Notes under the pieces: generated by a model | Database searches by the model: none | The model's input: the letters and a program-made list of their open reading frames with translations, nothing else | What the model was told of the DNA's origin: nothing | Position numbers and translations under genes: made by a program | Shown here: one piece after another, positions 1 through 9,782 of the stretch | How the letters are laid out: each line of letters begins with the position of its first letter | Numbering within the stretch: position 1 is the stretch's first letter | DNA from: JANRKH01 sp033763595 | Lineage (GTDB): Bacteria > Pseudomonadota > Alphaproteobacteria > Rickettsiales > Rickettsiaceae | Direction: 5' to 3' | Assembly: GCA_033763595.1 (NCBI GenBank) | Contig: JANRKH010000049.1 | Span: forward strand, 1 to 40,344 | DNA length: 40,344 nucleotides

Positions 1-366
1 ACTAGAGCCTGTATAATATATATCATACTGCTTATCTATATCGTTTTTTATCATATTTTCTTGCGGAGATTATTCTGCGTGGTATATTTAAATCTTATCT
101 TTTGTGAATTATATACAAAATATTAACAAAATTTAATCTAATTTCGAGTAGGAATATAGAAACTCTCTTGCAAAAAGTAAAGAAAAATTAATGATTTTCT
201 TGGTAGGTTACTGTTTATAAATTTTTTACAGTAGAAGCGCAACTTGAATTCGTTATTCGAGGTTTTGATTTATTGGTCTTTTAGCTGTTTGTTTGAGATA
301 TTTTGCCAAAGATCATTTTTAAATGCTTATAGGTTATGCGTGGAGGTCTTCGGTGACTTTTGGCTT
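1..366. other. Left-edge stretch without a recognisable gene
   Basis: This AT-rich stretch lies downstream of the peptidase gene that ends at 367 on the minus strand. I see no tRNA-like fold, no complete member of the R1-R4 repeat families and no hairpin followed by a T-run. A 60-codon open frame at 244-426 overlaps the 3' end of the peptidase gene and resembles nothing known. Confidence 0.5.
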
Positions 367-2568
367 TCAGGACTTGCGACTGCAGAAGTACACTGCAAAT
401 GCAATATGCTCGGCTACTTCCTTTAGAAAATTGAACCTACCCGAAGCTCCAGCGTGCCCAGCAGTCATATTAGTATGCAAGAATATTTTATTCTGACCTA
501 GATTGTACTCCTTTAGTTTTGCGGTAAATTTTGCCGCTTCCCAGTATGTTACACGTGGATCTGATAGTCCGGCGGTTATAAACATATTCGGATATTTTTG
601 CCTTTTTATATTGTCGTAAGGTGAATATGATTTTATGTACTCAAAATATTCTTTTTGCTTTGGATTGCCCCATTCCTTAAATTCTAGAGGAGTAAGAGGC
701 AATGTCTCATCCAGCATTGTATTTAACACATCCACAAAAGGCACGTCCGCAATTGCTGCATTAAATAATTCTGGCGCGTTATTCACAGCGTAACCTACGA
801 GCATTCCTCCAGCACTTCCGCCTGAAATGGTGATATTTTGTTTACTGGAGTAATTCGCATCGATCATAAATTGTGCTGACGCTATAAAATCCTCAAATGT
901 ATTTTTTTTGTTTAGGAATTTGGCAGACTCATACCAATCATAACCAAACTCGTCTCCGCCTCTTATATGAGATATAGCATATATAAAACCACGATTAACT
1001 ATAGAGATTGCTTTGTTACTAAAAGATACTGGATATCCATATCCGTAAGATCCGTATCCTGTTAAGAATAAAGGATTTGAGCCATCGCCTTTAAATAAAG
1101 ATTTTTTATATAAAATAGTTATTGGAATCTTAACACCTTCCCTCTGCGCCCACTCTCTTTTCAACTCATACTCTTCAGGTTCGAAACCAGATGGTATTTC
1201 ATCTTGCTTCAATATAGTCAGCTCACCTGTCTCAAATCTGAATGAGTAAGTAATACTTGGTCTTTTTAGGGATGAGTAGCTAACCCTTAAATCATCGTCT
1301 TCAAAGTTAGTTGAGTGACCAGAAGCCACGTATACTTGATCAGGGAAAACTATCTCTTTATGCTTACTAGTAGATTGATCATATATAACAACTTTTGGAA
1401 TTGCATTTTTCTTGTAATTTGCAATCAAAAAATTTGATGTAACGCTAAATGATTCAAGGTAAGAATTAGGGTCATACCTCAGGTGATCTTCCAGTTGATC
1501 TAGAACAGGGTACTTTGCATTCATTTTTGCGAGTCTAAAATTTGGCCCTTGGTCGTTGGTGCGAATGTAAAAATAATTATCAGAATGGTTAATATTGTAA
1601 ATAATCTTATCTTTTCTTGATAAAATTTCGATTGGCCTATAACTTTCGTCCTTCATTCCAAAATAATAAATCCGACTTGAGTCGTGACCAGAAGAATTAA
1701 TGAAAAAAAATTCTTTACTAGAGGATTTACTGATAGATAATTGATTCAGTGGATCTTTTTCGTGCATAATTACTGTATCTTTACTCGGATCTTCTCCTAG
1801 TTTGTGATACATTACCTTGTCATGTCTCCAATGTTGATTTACTGGGGTGTAAAAAAAGCCTTTCTCATCTTCATGCCAGCACGCTTCGCCAAAAACGGGT
1901 CTTACCTCATCGCAGAGTAAACTGCCTGAATCTAAATCCTTAGCAAATATACTGTAATGTTCGTCACCTGAAAAATCGGCTGTATATGCAATAAATTTTT
2001 GACTTGGCGAAACAGAAAGAGATGAGATTTGTGTGTATTTTTTGCCTTCAGCAACCTTATTCACATCGAGAATGATCTCCTCATTTGCTGATAATGAGAG
2101 TTTTTTTCTACAAAAAATCGGATAATTTTTATTCTCTTCGGTTCTAGAATAGTAAAAATAATCTCCTTTTTTTGTGTAAACAGAAGTATCTGTAAGTTTA
2201 ATGCGGGATTTCAACTCATCAAAAATTTGATCTATTAGTGACTTCTGTGATTCTAGAAAATCTGTAGTAGCTTTATTTTCTATTTCAAGATATTCAATAA
2301 TCTCAGGATTACTGACCTCTGGCCAATTTTCATCTCTAAGCCAATAATAATTATCTGTAATTTCTTCCCCGTGTATTTGATATTTATAAGGTATTTTTTT
2401 TGCCATAATGCCCGAATGTGAATCATTGAATGTATTAGAACTATCGCATGAACATACAAGAATTGGAAAAATAAGTATATTAAATATTTTAACAAAGTAT
2501 TTGCTGAAAAACCTCAAACGAGATCCGCGTAATAAAAAAATACTCGTCTTGTCAAACTTTATAATCAT
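367..2568 (-). CDS. ptrB: Oligopeptidase B-like prolyl oligopeptidase family (S9A) serine peptidase, possibly a lipoprotein
   Basis: The protein is predicted to cleave short peptides, typically after basic residues, and so to help recycle host-derived peptides. The 733-residue reading has the S9A layout: a beta-propeller region at about 60-470, then an alpha/beta hydrolase domain. The catalytic triad is visible as Ser585 (GGSAGG), Asp670 (LSDPRV) and His705 (AGHAG). The oxyanion-side region GYGSYGYG at about 504-511 and the HIRGGDEFG stretch at about 534-542 are typical of the family. The start is uncertain. The longest reading begins with a basic stretch and a hydrophobic segment ending VCSC at residues 38-41, which could be a lipobox with Cys41. 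The usual family start would be Met55 (MAKKIPYK) at 2406, giving a cytosolic enzyme of about 679 residues. The family assignment is firm; the choice between oligopeptidase B and another S9A member is less so. Confidence 0.88.
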   Translation of the reverse strand: MIIKFDKTSIFLLRGSRLRFFSKYFVKIFNILIFPILVCSCDSSNTFNDSHSGIMAKKIPYKYQIHGEEITDNYYWLRDENWPEVSNPEIIEYLEIENKATTDFLESQKSLIDQIFDELKSRIKLTDTSVYTKKGDYFYYSRTEENKNYPIFCRKKLSLSANEEIILDVNKVAEGKKYTQISSLSVSPSQKFIAYTADFSGDEHYSIFAKDLDSGSLLCDEVRPVFGEACWHEDEKGFFYTPVNQHWRHDKVMYHKLGEDPSKDTVIMHEKDPLNQLSISKSSSKEFFFINSSGHDSSRIYYFGMKDESYRPIEILSRKDKIIYNINHSDNYFYIRTNDQGPNFRLAKMNAKYPVLDQLEDHLRYDPNSYLESFSVTSNFLIANYKKNAIPKVVIYDQSTSKHKEIVFPDQVYVASGHSTNFEDDDLRVSYSSLKRPSITYSFRFETGELTILKQDEIPSGFEPEEYELKREWAQREGVKIPITILYKKSLFKGDGSNPLFLTGYGSYGYGYPVSFSNKAISIVNRGFIYAISHIRGGDEFGYDWYESAKFLNKKNTFEDFIASAQFMIDANYSSKQNITISGGSAGGMLVGYAVNNAPELFNAAIADVPFVDVLNTMLDETLPLTPLEFKEWGNPKQKEYFEYIKSYSPYDNIKRQKYPNMFITAGLSDPRVTYWEAAKFTAKLKEYNLGQNKIFLHTNMTAGHAGASGRFNFLKEVAEHIAFAVYFCSRKS

Positions 2569-3011
2569 CCTTGCTTGCTCTGCTTATTTTTTAAAGTTAC
2601 ATCTTAAAATATTTATTTAAGAAAGAAGAAATAAATTTTTGACTAATATACTACTTAAATAACAATTGACACATATTTTGCGTAATGATATATTTTTTTT
2701 CTAGCCACGTTAATTTTTTTGGTTAGTATGCTTGGTTTCCAATATCTATTCCTATATCTATATTTGACATTTTGCGGGCAAAATTCTCAATTTTGTGCAT
2801 ACTTGCTTCCTTTTAGTATATTGTATTTTTATATAATAAGACATCAGATATTCAAATTCCTTATTTCCAAACTTCTAAGATTTCATGAAACATGACGCTT
2901 ATGCATCAAAATTATTCGTATAATCCGTATATTTTGAATTTTACATAAACTTACACAAGTATAAGTTCAATATATTTACAGTTTTAAATTAAAAAAGTGA
3001 TATTAATAAAC
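2569..3011. other. Divergent intergenic region between the peptidase and tlc
   Basis: This gap of about 440 bases separates two divergent genes. It holds a near-consensus promoter facing tlc at 2666-2694 and a small inverted repeat, GCAAAATT-CTC-AATTTTGT, near 2779-2798. No coding sequence is convincing here. If the promoter is real, it leaves a leader of about 300 nt before tlc. Confidence 0.5.
2666..2694 (+). promoter_or_regulatory. Candidate sigma-70 promoter facing tlc
   Basis: A perfect -35 hexamer TTGACA (2666-2671) is followed by a 17-base spacer and TATATT (2689-2694), which matches the -10 consensus at five of six positions. It points toward tlc, whose ATG is about 315 bases downstream. 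The match is seen directly; its use as a promoter is inferred. Confidence 0.5.
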
Positions 3012-4523
3012 ATGAACAAAACAATAAATGGCCTTTTTGCGGCAGTGTGGCCAATCTCATTAAGAGAGTCTCCTAAATTTTTCGCCATGACTGGGTTAAT
3101 GTTTTGCATTCTATGTATACAAAACATTATCAGAGCTACTAAAGATAGTGTAATTAATACATTAATCGGGCCTGAATCTGTATCTTTTTTAAAATTTTGG
3201 GGCGTAATGCCAGCCGCCATATTATTCGCGGTAGTCTATGTTAAGCTTGTGAATCTCTTTAAGCCAGAAACATTATTTAATCTCGTAATTACAGTTTTTA
3301 TAATACTATTCATTTTTTTTGGTTTTGTCGTTTTTCCTTATAGCTCATATATTCACTTAAATAAAGAAACAGCAAATGGTTTGATTTTAGCTTACCCTAA
3401 TTTTAAATGGTTTATTTTGCTTGGCGCTAACTGGGGATATGCTCTATTTTACGTAGTAGCCGAACTATGGCCCAACGCAGCTTTTGCTGTTTTGTTTTGG
3501 CAATTTATCAATAGCGTCACAAATGTTGAGGAATCCAAGAGGTTCTACCCTCTTTTTGCTTTTTTTGGACAATGGGGGTTATTTTTATCTGGATCTCTTT
3601 TGGTTGCTCAGCCTAAAATTGGCAAATATCTTCACGAAGAATTTGGTATAGCTTCTACTGCTACTATAGCATCATTGCAATTTGTGATGATGATTGTGAT
3701 TTTTTTTGGGATTTTATCTCTTATTATTTTTAGATTTATCAACCTTTATCTACTCGAAACAAGAGCGAATGAATCTGTTACATATAGCGTAAACAAAAAG
3801 AAGGGCATGTCCGTTGTAGAAAGTTTTAAGCTTGTCGCTTCCTCAAAATATGTTCTTTGTATTGCTTTAATGCTAACGTGCTACGGCCTTTCGATCAATT
3901 TGATTGAAGGCCCATGGAAAAAAATGATCGCAAATGTTTATACCTCTACAGAGGATAATCTTGCTTTTGTTGGCTCATATCTTAGAGTTACTGGCATTAT
4001 TACTGTTTCATTTGTTCTTATTGGGTCTGGGATTGTCAGATTTCTTGGATGGTTTCCTGCTGCTATAATTACTCCATTTATGATGTTTATAACTGGACTG
4101 GTTTTTTATTATACTTCCAATTTTGAATCATCGTTACTTTCGGGAATTTGTATCATGATCGGTTATGATCCACTAATGCTACCCATAGTTTTTGGGGCTA
4201 TACATAATGTTATTACAAAATCTACAAAATATACTTTGTTTGATGCTACAAAAGAAATGGCTTATGTACCGCTTGATGATGAGCTCAAAAGCAGGGGCAA
4301 AGTTGCTGTAGATAGTATAGGGATTAAGCTAGGTAAATCAGCAAGCGCATTTATTCAATCTATGATATTTTCGATTTTTCCACTTGCAACATTTGAATCA
4401 ATTTCTCCATACTTAATGGTTATATTTATAATTGTTTGTTTAGTATGGTTTTGGTCAGTAGCTACTCTTGGCCGAGAATATGAAATACTTGCAAGTAAGA
4501 GAAGATATAAAGTGCAAAATTAA
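3012..4523 (+). CDS. tlc: ATP/ADP translocase (Tlc nucleotide transporter family)
   Basis: This inner-membrane carrier exchanges host ATP for bacterial ADP, or moves other nucleotides in some paralogues. It is a hallmark of Rickettsiales, Chlamydiae and plastids. The N-terminus aligns by eye with rickettsial Tlc proteins: WPI near the start, MFCIL in helix 1, then IIRATKDSV, IGPESVSFLKF and the proline-bearing second helix. Later features include NWGYALFYVVAELWP and FWQFIN, both typical of the family. There are about 11-12 hydrophobic segments in about 503 residues, which is normal length. I chose ATG at 3012; an in-frame GTG at 2997 would add five residues. The following gene begins 14 bases after the stop and may be co-transcribed. 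Rickettsiales usually carry several tlc paralogues, and which substrate this one prefers cannot be read from the sequence. Confidence 0.95.
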   Translation: MNKTINGLFAAVWPISLRESPKFFAMTGLMFCILCIQNIIRATKDSVINTLIGPESVSFLKFWGVMPAAILFAVVYVKLVNLFKPETLFNLVITVFIILFIFFGFVVFPYSSYIHLNKETANGLILAYPNFKWFILLGANWGYALFYVVAELWPNAAFAVLFWQFINSVTNVEESKRFYPLFAFFGQWGLFLSGSLLVAQPKIGKYLHEEFGIASTATIASLQFVMMIVIFFGILSLIIFRFINLYLLETRANESVTYSVNKKKGMSVVESFKLVASSKYVLCIALMLTCYGLSINLIEGPWKKMIANVYTSTEDNLAFVGSYLRVTGIITVSFVLIGSGIVRFLGWFPAAIITPFMMFITGLVFYYTSNFESSLLSGICIMIGYDPLMLPIVFGAIHNVITKSTKYTLFDATKEMAYVPLDDELKSRGKVAVDSIGIKLGKSASAFIQSMIFSIFPLATFESISPYLMVIFIIVCLVWFWSVATLGREYEILASKRRYKVQN

Positions 4524-4537
4524 AGTTAAGTTATATT

Positions 4538-5443
4538 ATGAAGTTCAACATTAAAATAGTAGCCCCAGCTTCCAGAGCCGGCGAAGATCTAGATACTTTC
4601 TTAGAGCAACTTAATAGATATGGAGTTCAAGAAAAGTTTGAGTTTTTTATATCAAAAGATATATTTAACAATCCTGAATTACCTTTTTTTTCAGCATCTG
4701 AAGAAATTAGAATTGCCGATATGATAGATGCAATCACTTCGACCAAATATGATATTATTTGGCCGGTCAGAGGTGGATACGGAGCTGCGGAAATTGCACG
4801 CAAGCTACTCAAGCTTAATATTACTACTACAAAACCCAAGATATTAATAGGTTTTAGCGATATTACTGCTTTACATATTTTATTTAATCAACATTATAAC
4901 ATTCCAACCATACATGGGCCCATGGTTGAAATATGCTTAAAAAACGATATAAGTTTCTCTGTTTTTTGCCCTATACTATCCGGGGAAAAAGTACGTTATA
5001 AACTTTATAAAATCAATGGCGCCGAGGTGAAAACAGATGAATCAAAAATCAACGGAGGCAATCTTACCGTATTACAAAGTCTTATAGGCACCGACTTACA
5101 GCCTAAGTTTCAAGGCAAAATACTTTTACTAGAGGATGTAAATGAGGCTCCTTATAGAGTACATAGAATGCTTGAGCATATTAAAGAAGCTGGCATTTTA
5201 AACGGGGTTTTTGCTATCATTTTTGCAGATTTTGTACATCAAGACAAAGATCTAATGCAAAAAACAATATTTCATTTTGCGAATAATCAAGTAGGAGATA
5301 TACCGTGTTTTATAGTTGAAAATATCGGACATGGATCTGAAAATAATCCGATTGCATTTGAAACTCATGCTCTTATAGGCCTAGATTCCCAAGGCGCACA
5401 TTATAATCTAGATGTTTGGCTTGACTTTTCTAGTAGTATCTAA
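4538..5443 (+). CDS. ldcA: Muramoyltetrapeptide (LD-)carboxypeptidase, peptidase family S66
   Basis: The enzyme removes the terminal D-alanine from murein tetrapeptides during cytoplasmic peptidoglycan recycling. The length of 301 residues is normal for S66. The catalytic triad can be placed as Ser107 (IGFSDIT), Glu199 (LLLEDVNE) and His265 (NIGHGSE). The family blocks WPVRGGYGAAEIARKL and GGNLTVLQSLIGT are also present. There is no signal peptide, which fits the cytosolic family. The gene starts 14 bases after tlc on the same strand, so a shared transcript is likely. Its presence implies that the organism makes or recycles peptidoglycan, consistent with ftsK and the MotB-like gene elsewhere in the window. 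Confidence 0.93.
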   Translation: MKFNIKIVAPASRAGEDLDTFLEQLNRYGVQEKFEFFISKDIFNNPELPFFSASEEIRIADMIDAITSTKYDIIWPVRGGYGAAEIARKLLKLNITTTKPKILIGFSDITALHILFNQHYNIPTIHGPMVEICLKNDISFSVFCPILSGEKVRYKLYKINGAEVKTDESKINGGNLTVLQSLIGTDLQPKFQGKILLLEDVNEAPYRVHRMLEHIKEAGILNGVFAIIFADFVHQDKDLMQKTIFHFANNQVGDIPCFIVENIGHGSENNPIAFETHALIGLDSQGAHYNLDVWLDFSSSI

Positions 5444-5454
5444 CTCAAAATAAG

Positions 5455-5560
5455 ATAAGCTTTTGCTGCGCTATTGGCTAATACCTCTCCTAACAACTCT
5501 GATCCTAGGGGCACTTGCGTCCTTGCGCAAATATATAGCAAAATCCTCACATATCTAATA
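5455..5560. repeat. Relict repeat related to R4, between ldcA and rplY
   Basis: The convergent gap after ldcA contains a decayed stretch that includes CTAGGGGCACTTGCGTCCTTG and GCAAAATCCTCACATAT. It resembles the interior of the R4 element at 35953-36097 (TGCGTTGTCGCC and CAAATCCTCACGTAC). No terminal inverted repeats remain, so the boundaries are approximate. Confidence 0.35.
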
Positions 5561-5673
5561 CCAGCTTTTATAGTTGTAATTCTCTTGTGAATGACGTTAT
5601 TCAATAAAGAATAGACTGCAAGATCCCCTTATTTAGAACTCAAGGACCAAAAAAGGTGTAGTATGCTTTCCTG

Positions 5674-6294
5674 TTACTTTCCTTTTGGTGTAGCTTCAGA
5701 AGACGCGCCCTCACCTGAATCATCGGAGGATTTTCCACCTCGACCTGTAACAGATGCAAGTACAAAGTTTGTTTTTGATACTAAACTACAGCCTTGTGGT
5801 AAATTAAGTGAATTTGATCTAAGAGAAGAACCGATTTGCATGCGAGTAACATCATGTTCGATATTTGCCGGAATACTATCTACCGGACATATAAGCTGAA
5901 CTTTTCTATGAATTACGTTAAAGAAGCCGCCCCTTTTAACGCCAAGGGACCTGTCCTTACCTTCAAATATTATAGGCACTTCAACTTTGTGATGACCTGA
6001 TTCCGCCAAGAAGACAAAATCAACATGCCTAACGAGTTCCGAGGTAGGGTGTAGCTCAACAGCCTTAGGCATGACTTTATAAATCTTGCCGTTAATATCT
6101 AGTTCCAAAATCGTACTTTTAAAATTCTTTTTTCTGTATAATTTTGTAACTTCCTTCTCCTCAAGGCTTATTAATAGAGTATCCTTTCCTTTGCCATATA
6201 TAACAGCTGGTATCATTCCATTTCTTCTTAAATCTCTTGATCTACCTGTGCCTGTATTTTCCCTAAGGTTGCATTTAAGTATCGTTAAAGTCAT
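5674..6294 (-). CDS. rplY: 50S ribosomal protein L25 (general stress protein Ctc type)
   Basis: L25 binds 5S rRNA in the large ribosomal subunit. The 206-residue protein has the two-domain TL5/Ctc layout: an N-terminal 5S-binding domain (GTGRSRDLRRNGMIPAVIYGKG at about residues 16-37) and a C-terminal beta domain containing HVDFVFL and RGGFFNVIHRKV. The last 20 or so residues are a Ser/Gly/Glu-rich tail, common in alphaproteobacteria. A purine-rich AGGT lies 7 bases upstream of the ATG. The gene that usually follows, pth, is not present downstream; instead there is a repeat relict and ldcA in convergent orientation. Confidence 0.95.
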   Translation of the reverse strand: MTLTILKCNLRENTGTGRSRDLRRNGMIPAVIYGKGKDTLLISLEEKEVTKLYRKKNFKSTILELDINGKIYKVMPKAVELHPTSELVRHVDFVFLAESGHHKVEVPIIFEGKDRSLGVKRGGFFNVIHRKVQLICPVDSIPANIEHDVTRMQIGSSLRSNSLNLPQGCSLVSKTNFVLASVTGRGGKSSDDSGEGASSEATPKGK

Positions 6295-6418
6295 ATCAAT
6301 TACCTATATTAAACTGCTCGCATAATAATTCAATTAATGTAATTTTGCAAGAAATAATTTGTTCTAAAAAAGATTATTAGTGGTTATTAAATTTATAATA
6401 TAGTTTAAATAAAAAATT

Positions 6419-9400
6419 ATGTTTTCTTCTTTTTTTAGCTTACTTAGCGAAGCTACATCCAATATATTTGGCGAGGGAATGTTCTCGAGCGCTAGTCGGT
6501 TTATATCAAAATGGATAGGCGTTGAAGCCGAAAAACCAGAATCTGATAAAGATATTCCTTCTTACAAAATTGCAAAACATAAAAATAAGCTCTATCTAGT
6601 AGCTCAAACTGCAAATTATCATATACCACTTATTTTTGGCAAAGCCAAAGCAGAAGGCAGACTGATTTTTGCATCAATCATAAGGGAGGAGGCAAAAGAA
6701 TCGACGGTTGCTAATTATTTTGCCAAATATTTACGCTCAAAAATATCAGTTGAATTTTTATATTATTGTGATTTTGCAATAGGAATATGCGAGGGCGAGA
6801 TAGAATCTATAGAGCGCATCTGGTGCGACGGAGAAATAATAGATATAAGCCCTTATGTTCATAGGATATATAAAGGCACGCAAGATCAAATGCCAGATTC
6901 TATCATCGAGCAACATGCGAAAAATAAAATAGCTCCTGCTCATAGGGGCCTTGCATACATAGTGTTTGAAAATTTCCCACTTTACGAATTTGGTAACCAA
7001 ATACCAAAATTTTCTTTTGAGGTTACGCGAAAACCAAAACTATCATCAAACACAAAAACAGTCGAAAAAAAAATCAAAGCGGTGAATATAATACCAGGTA
7101 GTGGTGAGTTTGTGTATGATACTGAGATACAAACGAAAAAAATTAGTTACGAAAATCAAGAAGTTGCAACTATTACGATTAATGCAAATAATAAAGACGC
7201 TATTGCTGACGCAATATATAGCCTTAATTACTTAAATGAGATATGTCCTAATCTTGAGTGGGTAGCGCCCGTTGTTTCGTGGTTTGCAGATAATGTTGAT
7301 ATTGCTAAATGTAGCATTTATCCTGCAGTTGAATCAAAAGATATAACTAGTACAAAATATTCATCTGAGTGGCGAGTTGAAAATTTCACAAGAGAGACGG
7401 CGAAAGAAATATCAAAAAATGAAGATAATAATCCGACTTACGGAGGTACGGTTAATGACGAATCTCTTGTAAGATACTTAAAGGAATTAAAAACTCGCAA
7501 ACTAAAAATCATTTTTTATCCTATGATTTTTCTTGATGTAGAAGGTAAGCCTTGGAGGGGTCATATGACAGGCGAGTCAGCCTCCGTTCCTCATTTTTTT
7601 AGAAAAGAGGATGGGTATAATAGATTTATATTACATTATGCGAATTTATGTAAAGACCTTGTAGATGCATTTATAATTGGAACAGAGCTAAAATCTCTTA
7701 CGTCAATTCGGGATGAAAATGGTGGTAAAAATGAGTTTCCCGCAGTTAGCGAACTTATTTTACTTTCAGATGAGGTAAGGCAAATACTTGGAAATCATGT
7801 TAAAATAACGTACGCAGCTGATTGGTCAGAGTATCATCATACAAAAGGTGGTTGGTACCATCTTGATGAGCTATGGGCATCAAAAAATATTGATTTTATT
7901 GGAATAGATAATTACATGCCATTAACAAGAGAAGAATTTTCAGAAGTATCTGAGGATGATATAAAATCTGGATTCATTTCAGGAGATGGGTTTGAGTACT
8001 TTTTTGATGGCGATCAAAAGATTAAGCTTCAAGCAGAATATGCTTGGAAAAATGTCAAATGGTGGTGGGAGAATGAACATGAAAATCCTAATGGCCAAAA
8101 AACTTCATGGATACCTAAATCCAAAAAAATTTGGTTTACTGAATATGGCTTCCCTTCGATAGATAAAGCAACAAATCAACCAAATGTTTTTTATGACCCT
8201 GCTTGCGTAGATGGCGGCGCGCCTGTTTTTTCCAATCAAAATACAAATTTTGCAATACAAAGAACCGCAATAAATGCATTTATCGATTTTTGGAGTGAGC
8301 AGGAATATGTAGAAAATATGTTTCTTTGGTGTTTTGATGCAAGACCATACCCGGCATGGCCACATGGGAAAATCTGGACAGATAATTATTTATGGGAGAA
8401 GGGTCACTGGATTAATGGTAAGCTTGGAGGTATGCTTTTATCAGATGTGATCACAGATATATCATTGATATGTGATATAAGGGAAAATGATTTAGACTTT
8501 AGAGACATAGATCATTATGTGCATGGGATTAATTTATCCAAGTCCGTTTGCGGCTTTGAGCTTATAAATTTATTCAGAAGTGTGTATTTTTTTGATTTGC
8601 AGGATAGGCAGGACGGAGGAATAGGCTTTGTAAGAAGAGGGCGTGGTAGAACAGTGAAAATAGAGTCCCAGGATTTTATCTTTTCGGATGAGGTGATTAA
8701 GATTAAGAAATTCGATCAATCCTCTAAGCCCGGAGTATTAAATATTAGATTCGCCAACAGCAACAATAATTATAGTTTGGATCAGGAATATGTCAGACTA
8801 GATAATGGCTTTGATAATCATAAATATTTTTCTGTTCCGTTTACTATGACTATTCAAGAAGCAAGAGATATAGCGTCTACTATTTTAGCGCAAATTTATG
8901 ATGTTACTGGAACTGTGGAATTTAGATTGCCTTTTGACTATTTTTTTCTTGCGCCGTCTGATTTAATAAATTTTGAGTATATTGATTATATATTTACCCT
9001 CAGAATATGTAGAAGCAAAAAGGAAAAATACTCGGTGTTTATCACTGCTTCTATTGAAAAATTTAAACAATATAATAATTCTTTACCTAGCCACTTTCCA
9101 TCATATTACTACCTAGAGAATGAACGCCAATCTCTAAAGCAAATTCTAATAGAAAATATGCAGGATATTTATTCTGAAAAATGCATATTTTTTGTAAATT
9201 TTGGCCAAAAGGAATGTCCACTTTTAATAGGAAGAGATGGGGGAAATATGATGAAAGTCGCAAATGTAAAAGGAAGTACAGTTTCTGGTCATCTTGAACA
9301 TTGTAGACTCATAGAAAATCCATTTCATCTGTTAAAAGACGAATATTCCTATATTGATGTCACGCTAAACGGACAATTTGAGAAAGTTACTCAAGTCGAG

Positions 9401-9661
9401 GAGGCGGATATTGAAATCCCATTCCTTTACCAAGGAAAAATAGTTTTTGCTTACAAAGCTGCAAGGCTATCACATAACTCTATTAGGCTTAGGCATTTTG
9501 TTTTTAGTACTTCGATAACCAAAATTATTCCAAAAAAACATGACAAAATTATTTTTCTAGACAAAGTGGCAATTATTCCCCTAAACAATGATATATATGA
9601 AAGTTTAATATATCAGAGTAGTTTTGGAGAGGTGGTAGAATATACACAAGTCATAAATTAA
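6419..9661 (+). CDS. Gene transfer agent baseplate/tail protein with GTA TIM-barrel domain (RcGTA gp15-like)
   Basis: The 1080-residue protein resembles the large distal tail protein of the Rhodobacter capsulatus gene transfer agent, encoded by ORFg15. It carries the hallmark blocks in order: IPGSGEFVYDTE near residue 225, PTYGG near 340, GKPWRGHMT near 380, FIIGTELKSLT near 420, ADWSEYHH near 465, IWFTEYGFPSIDK and NQPNVFYDP near 570-590, and CFDARPYPAWP near 640. Residues of about 226-650 therefore form the glycosidase-like TIM barrel, and about 690-1000 fit the phage tail-3 type region. It is somewhat shorter than the R. capsulatus protein. No other GTA head or tail gene lies within the window, so it is isolated. 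It lies between divergent rplY and convergent rplQ. The intact frame suggests it is under selection or recently active; a purely vestigial role is the alternative. Confidence 0.9.
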   Translation: MFSSFFSLLSEATSNIFGEGMFSSASRFISKWIGVEAEKPESDKDIPSYKIAKHKNKLYLVAQTANYHIPLIFGKAKAEGRLIFASIIREEAKESTVANYFAKYLRSKISVEFLYYCDFAIGICEGEIESIERIWCDGEIIDISPYVHRIYKGTQDQMPDSIIEQHAKNKIAPAHRGLAYIVFENFPLYEFGNQIPKFSFEVTRKPKLSSNTKTVEKKIKAVNIIPGSGEFVYDTEIQTKKISYENQEVATITINANNKDAIADAIYSLNYLNEICPNLEWVAPVVSWFADNVDIAKCSIYPAVESKDITSTKYSSEWRVENFTRETAKEISKNEDNNPTYGGTVNDESLVRYLKELKTRKLKIIFYPMIFLDVEGKPWRGHMTGESASVPHFFRKEDGYNRFILHYANLCKDLVDAFIIGTELKSLTSIRDENGGKNEFPAVSELILLSDEVRQILGNHVKITYAADWSEYHHTKGGWYHLDELWASKNIDFIGIDNYMPLTREEFSEVSEDDIKSGFISGDGFEYFFDGDQKIKLQAEYAWKNVKWWWENEHENPNGQKTSWIPKSKKIWFTEYGFPSIDKATNQPNVFYDPACVDGGAPVFSNQNTNFAIQRTAINAFIDFWSEQEYVENMFLWCFDARPYPAWPHGKIWTDNYLWEKGHWINGKLGGMLLSDVITDISLICDIRENDLDFRDIDHYVHGINLSKSVCGFELINLFRSVYFFDLQDRQDGGIGFVRRGRGRTVKIESQDFIFSDEVIKIKKFDQSSKPGVLNIRFANSNNNYSLDQEYVRLDNGFDNHKYFSVPFTMTIQEARDIASTILAQIYDVTGTVEFRLPFDYFFLAPSDLINFEYIDYIFTLRICRSKKEKYSVFITASIEKFKQYNNSLPSHFPSYYYLENERQSLKQILIENMQDIYSEKCIFFVNFGQKECPLLIGRDGGNMMKVANVKGSTVSGHLEHCRLIENPFHLLKDEYSYIDVTLNGQFEKVTQVEEADIEIPFLYQGKIVFAYKAARLSHNSIRLRHFVFSTSITKIIPKKHDKIIFLDKVAIIPLNNDIYESLIYQSSFGEVVEYTQVIN

Positions 9662-9782
9662 CTTTTTGTTAAGTTCATGGACTTGTTTGTATTTTTTCCC
9701 AAACTTCCTATTTAAATAAGCAACATTCAGATTAAGATTTTCGGATTAATTTTGTATTTTAGAATTGATTTCTGATGTAATA

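Noticed and set aside
244..426. 60-codon plus-strand frame at the left edge
   Set aside because: It overlaps the 3' end of the peptidase gene and has no support beyond being open.
2774..2800. Hairpin GCAAAATT-CTC-AATTTTGT as a terminator for the peptidase or a riboswitch
   Set aside because: The stem is AT-rich, it has no T-run, and it lies upstream of both flanking genes; no known riboswitch motif is recognisable.
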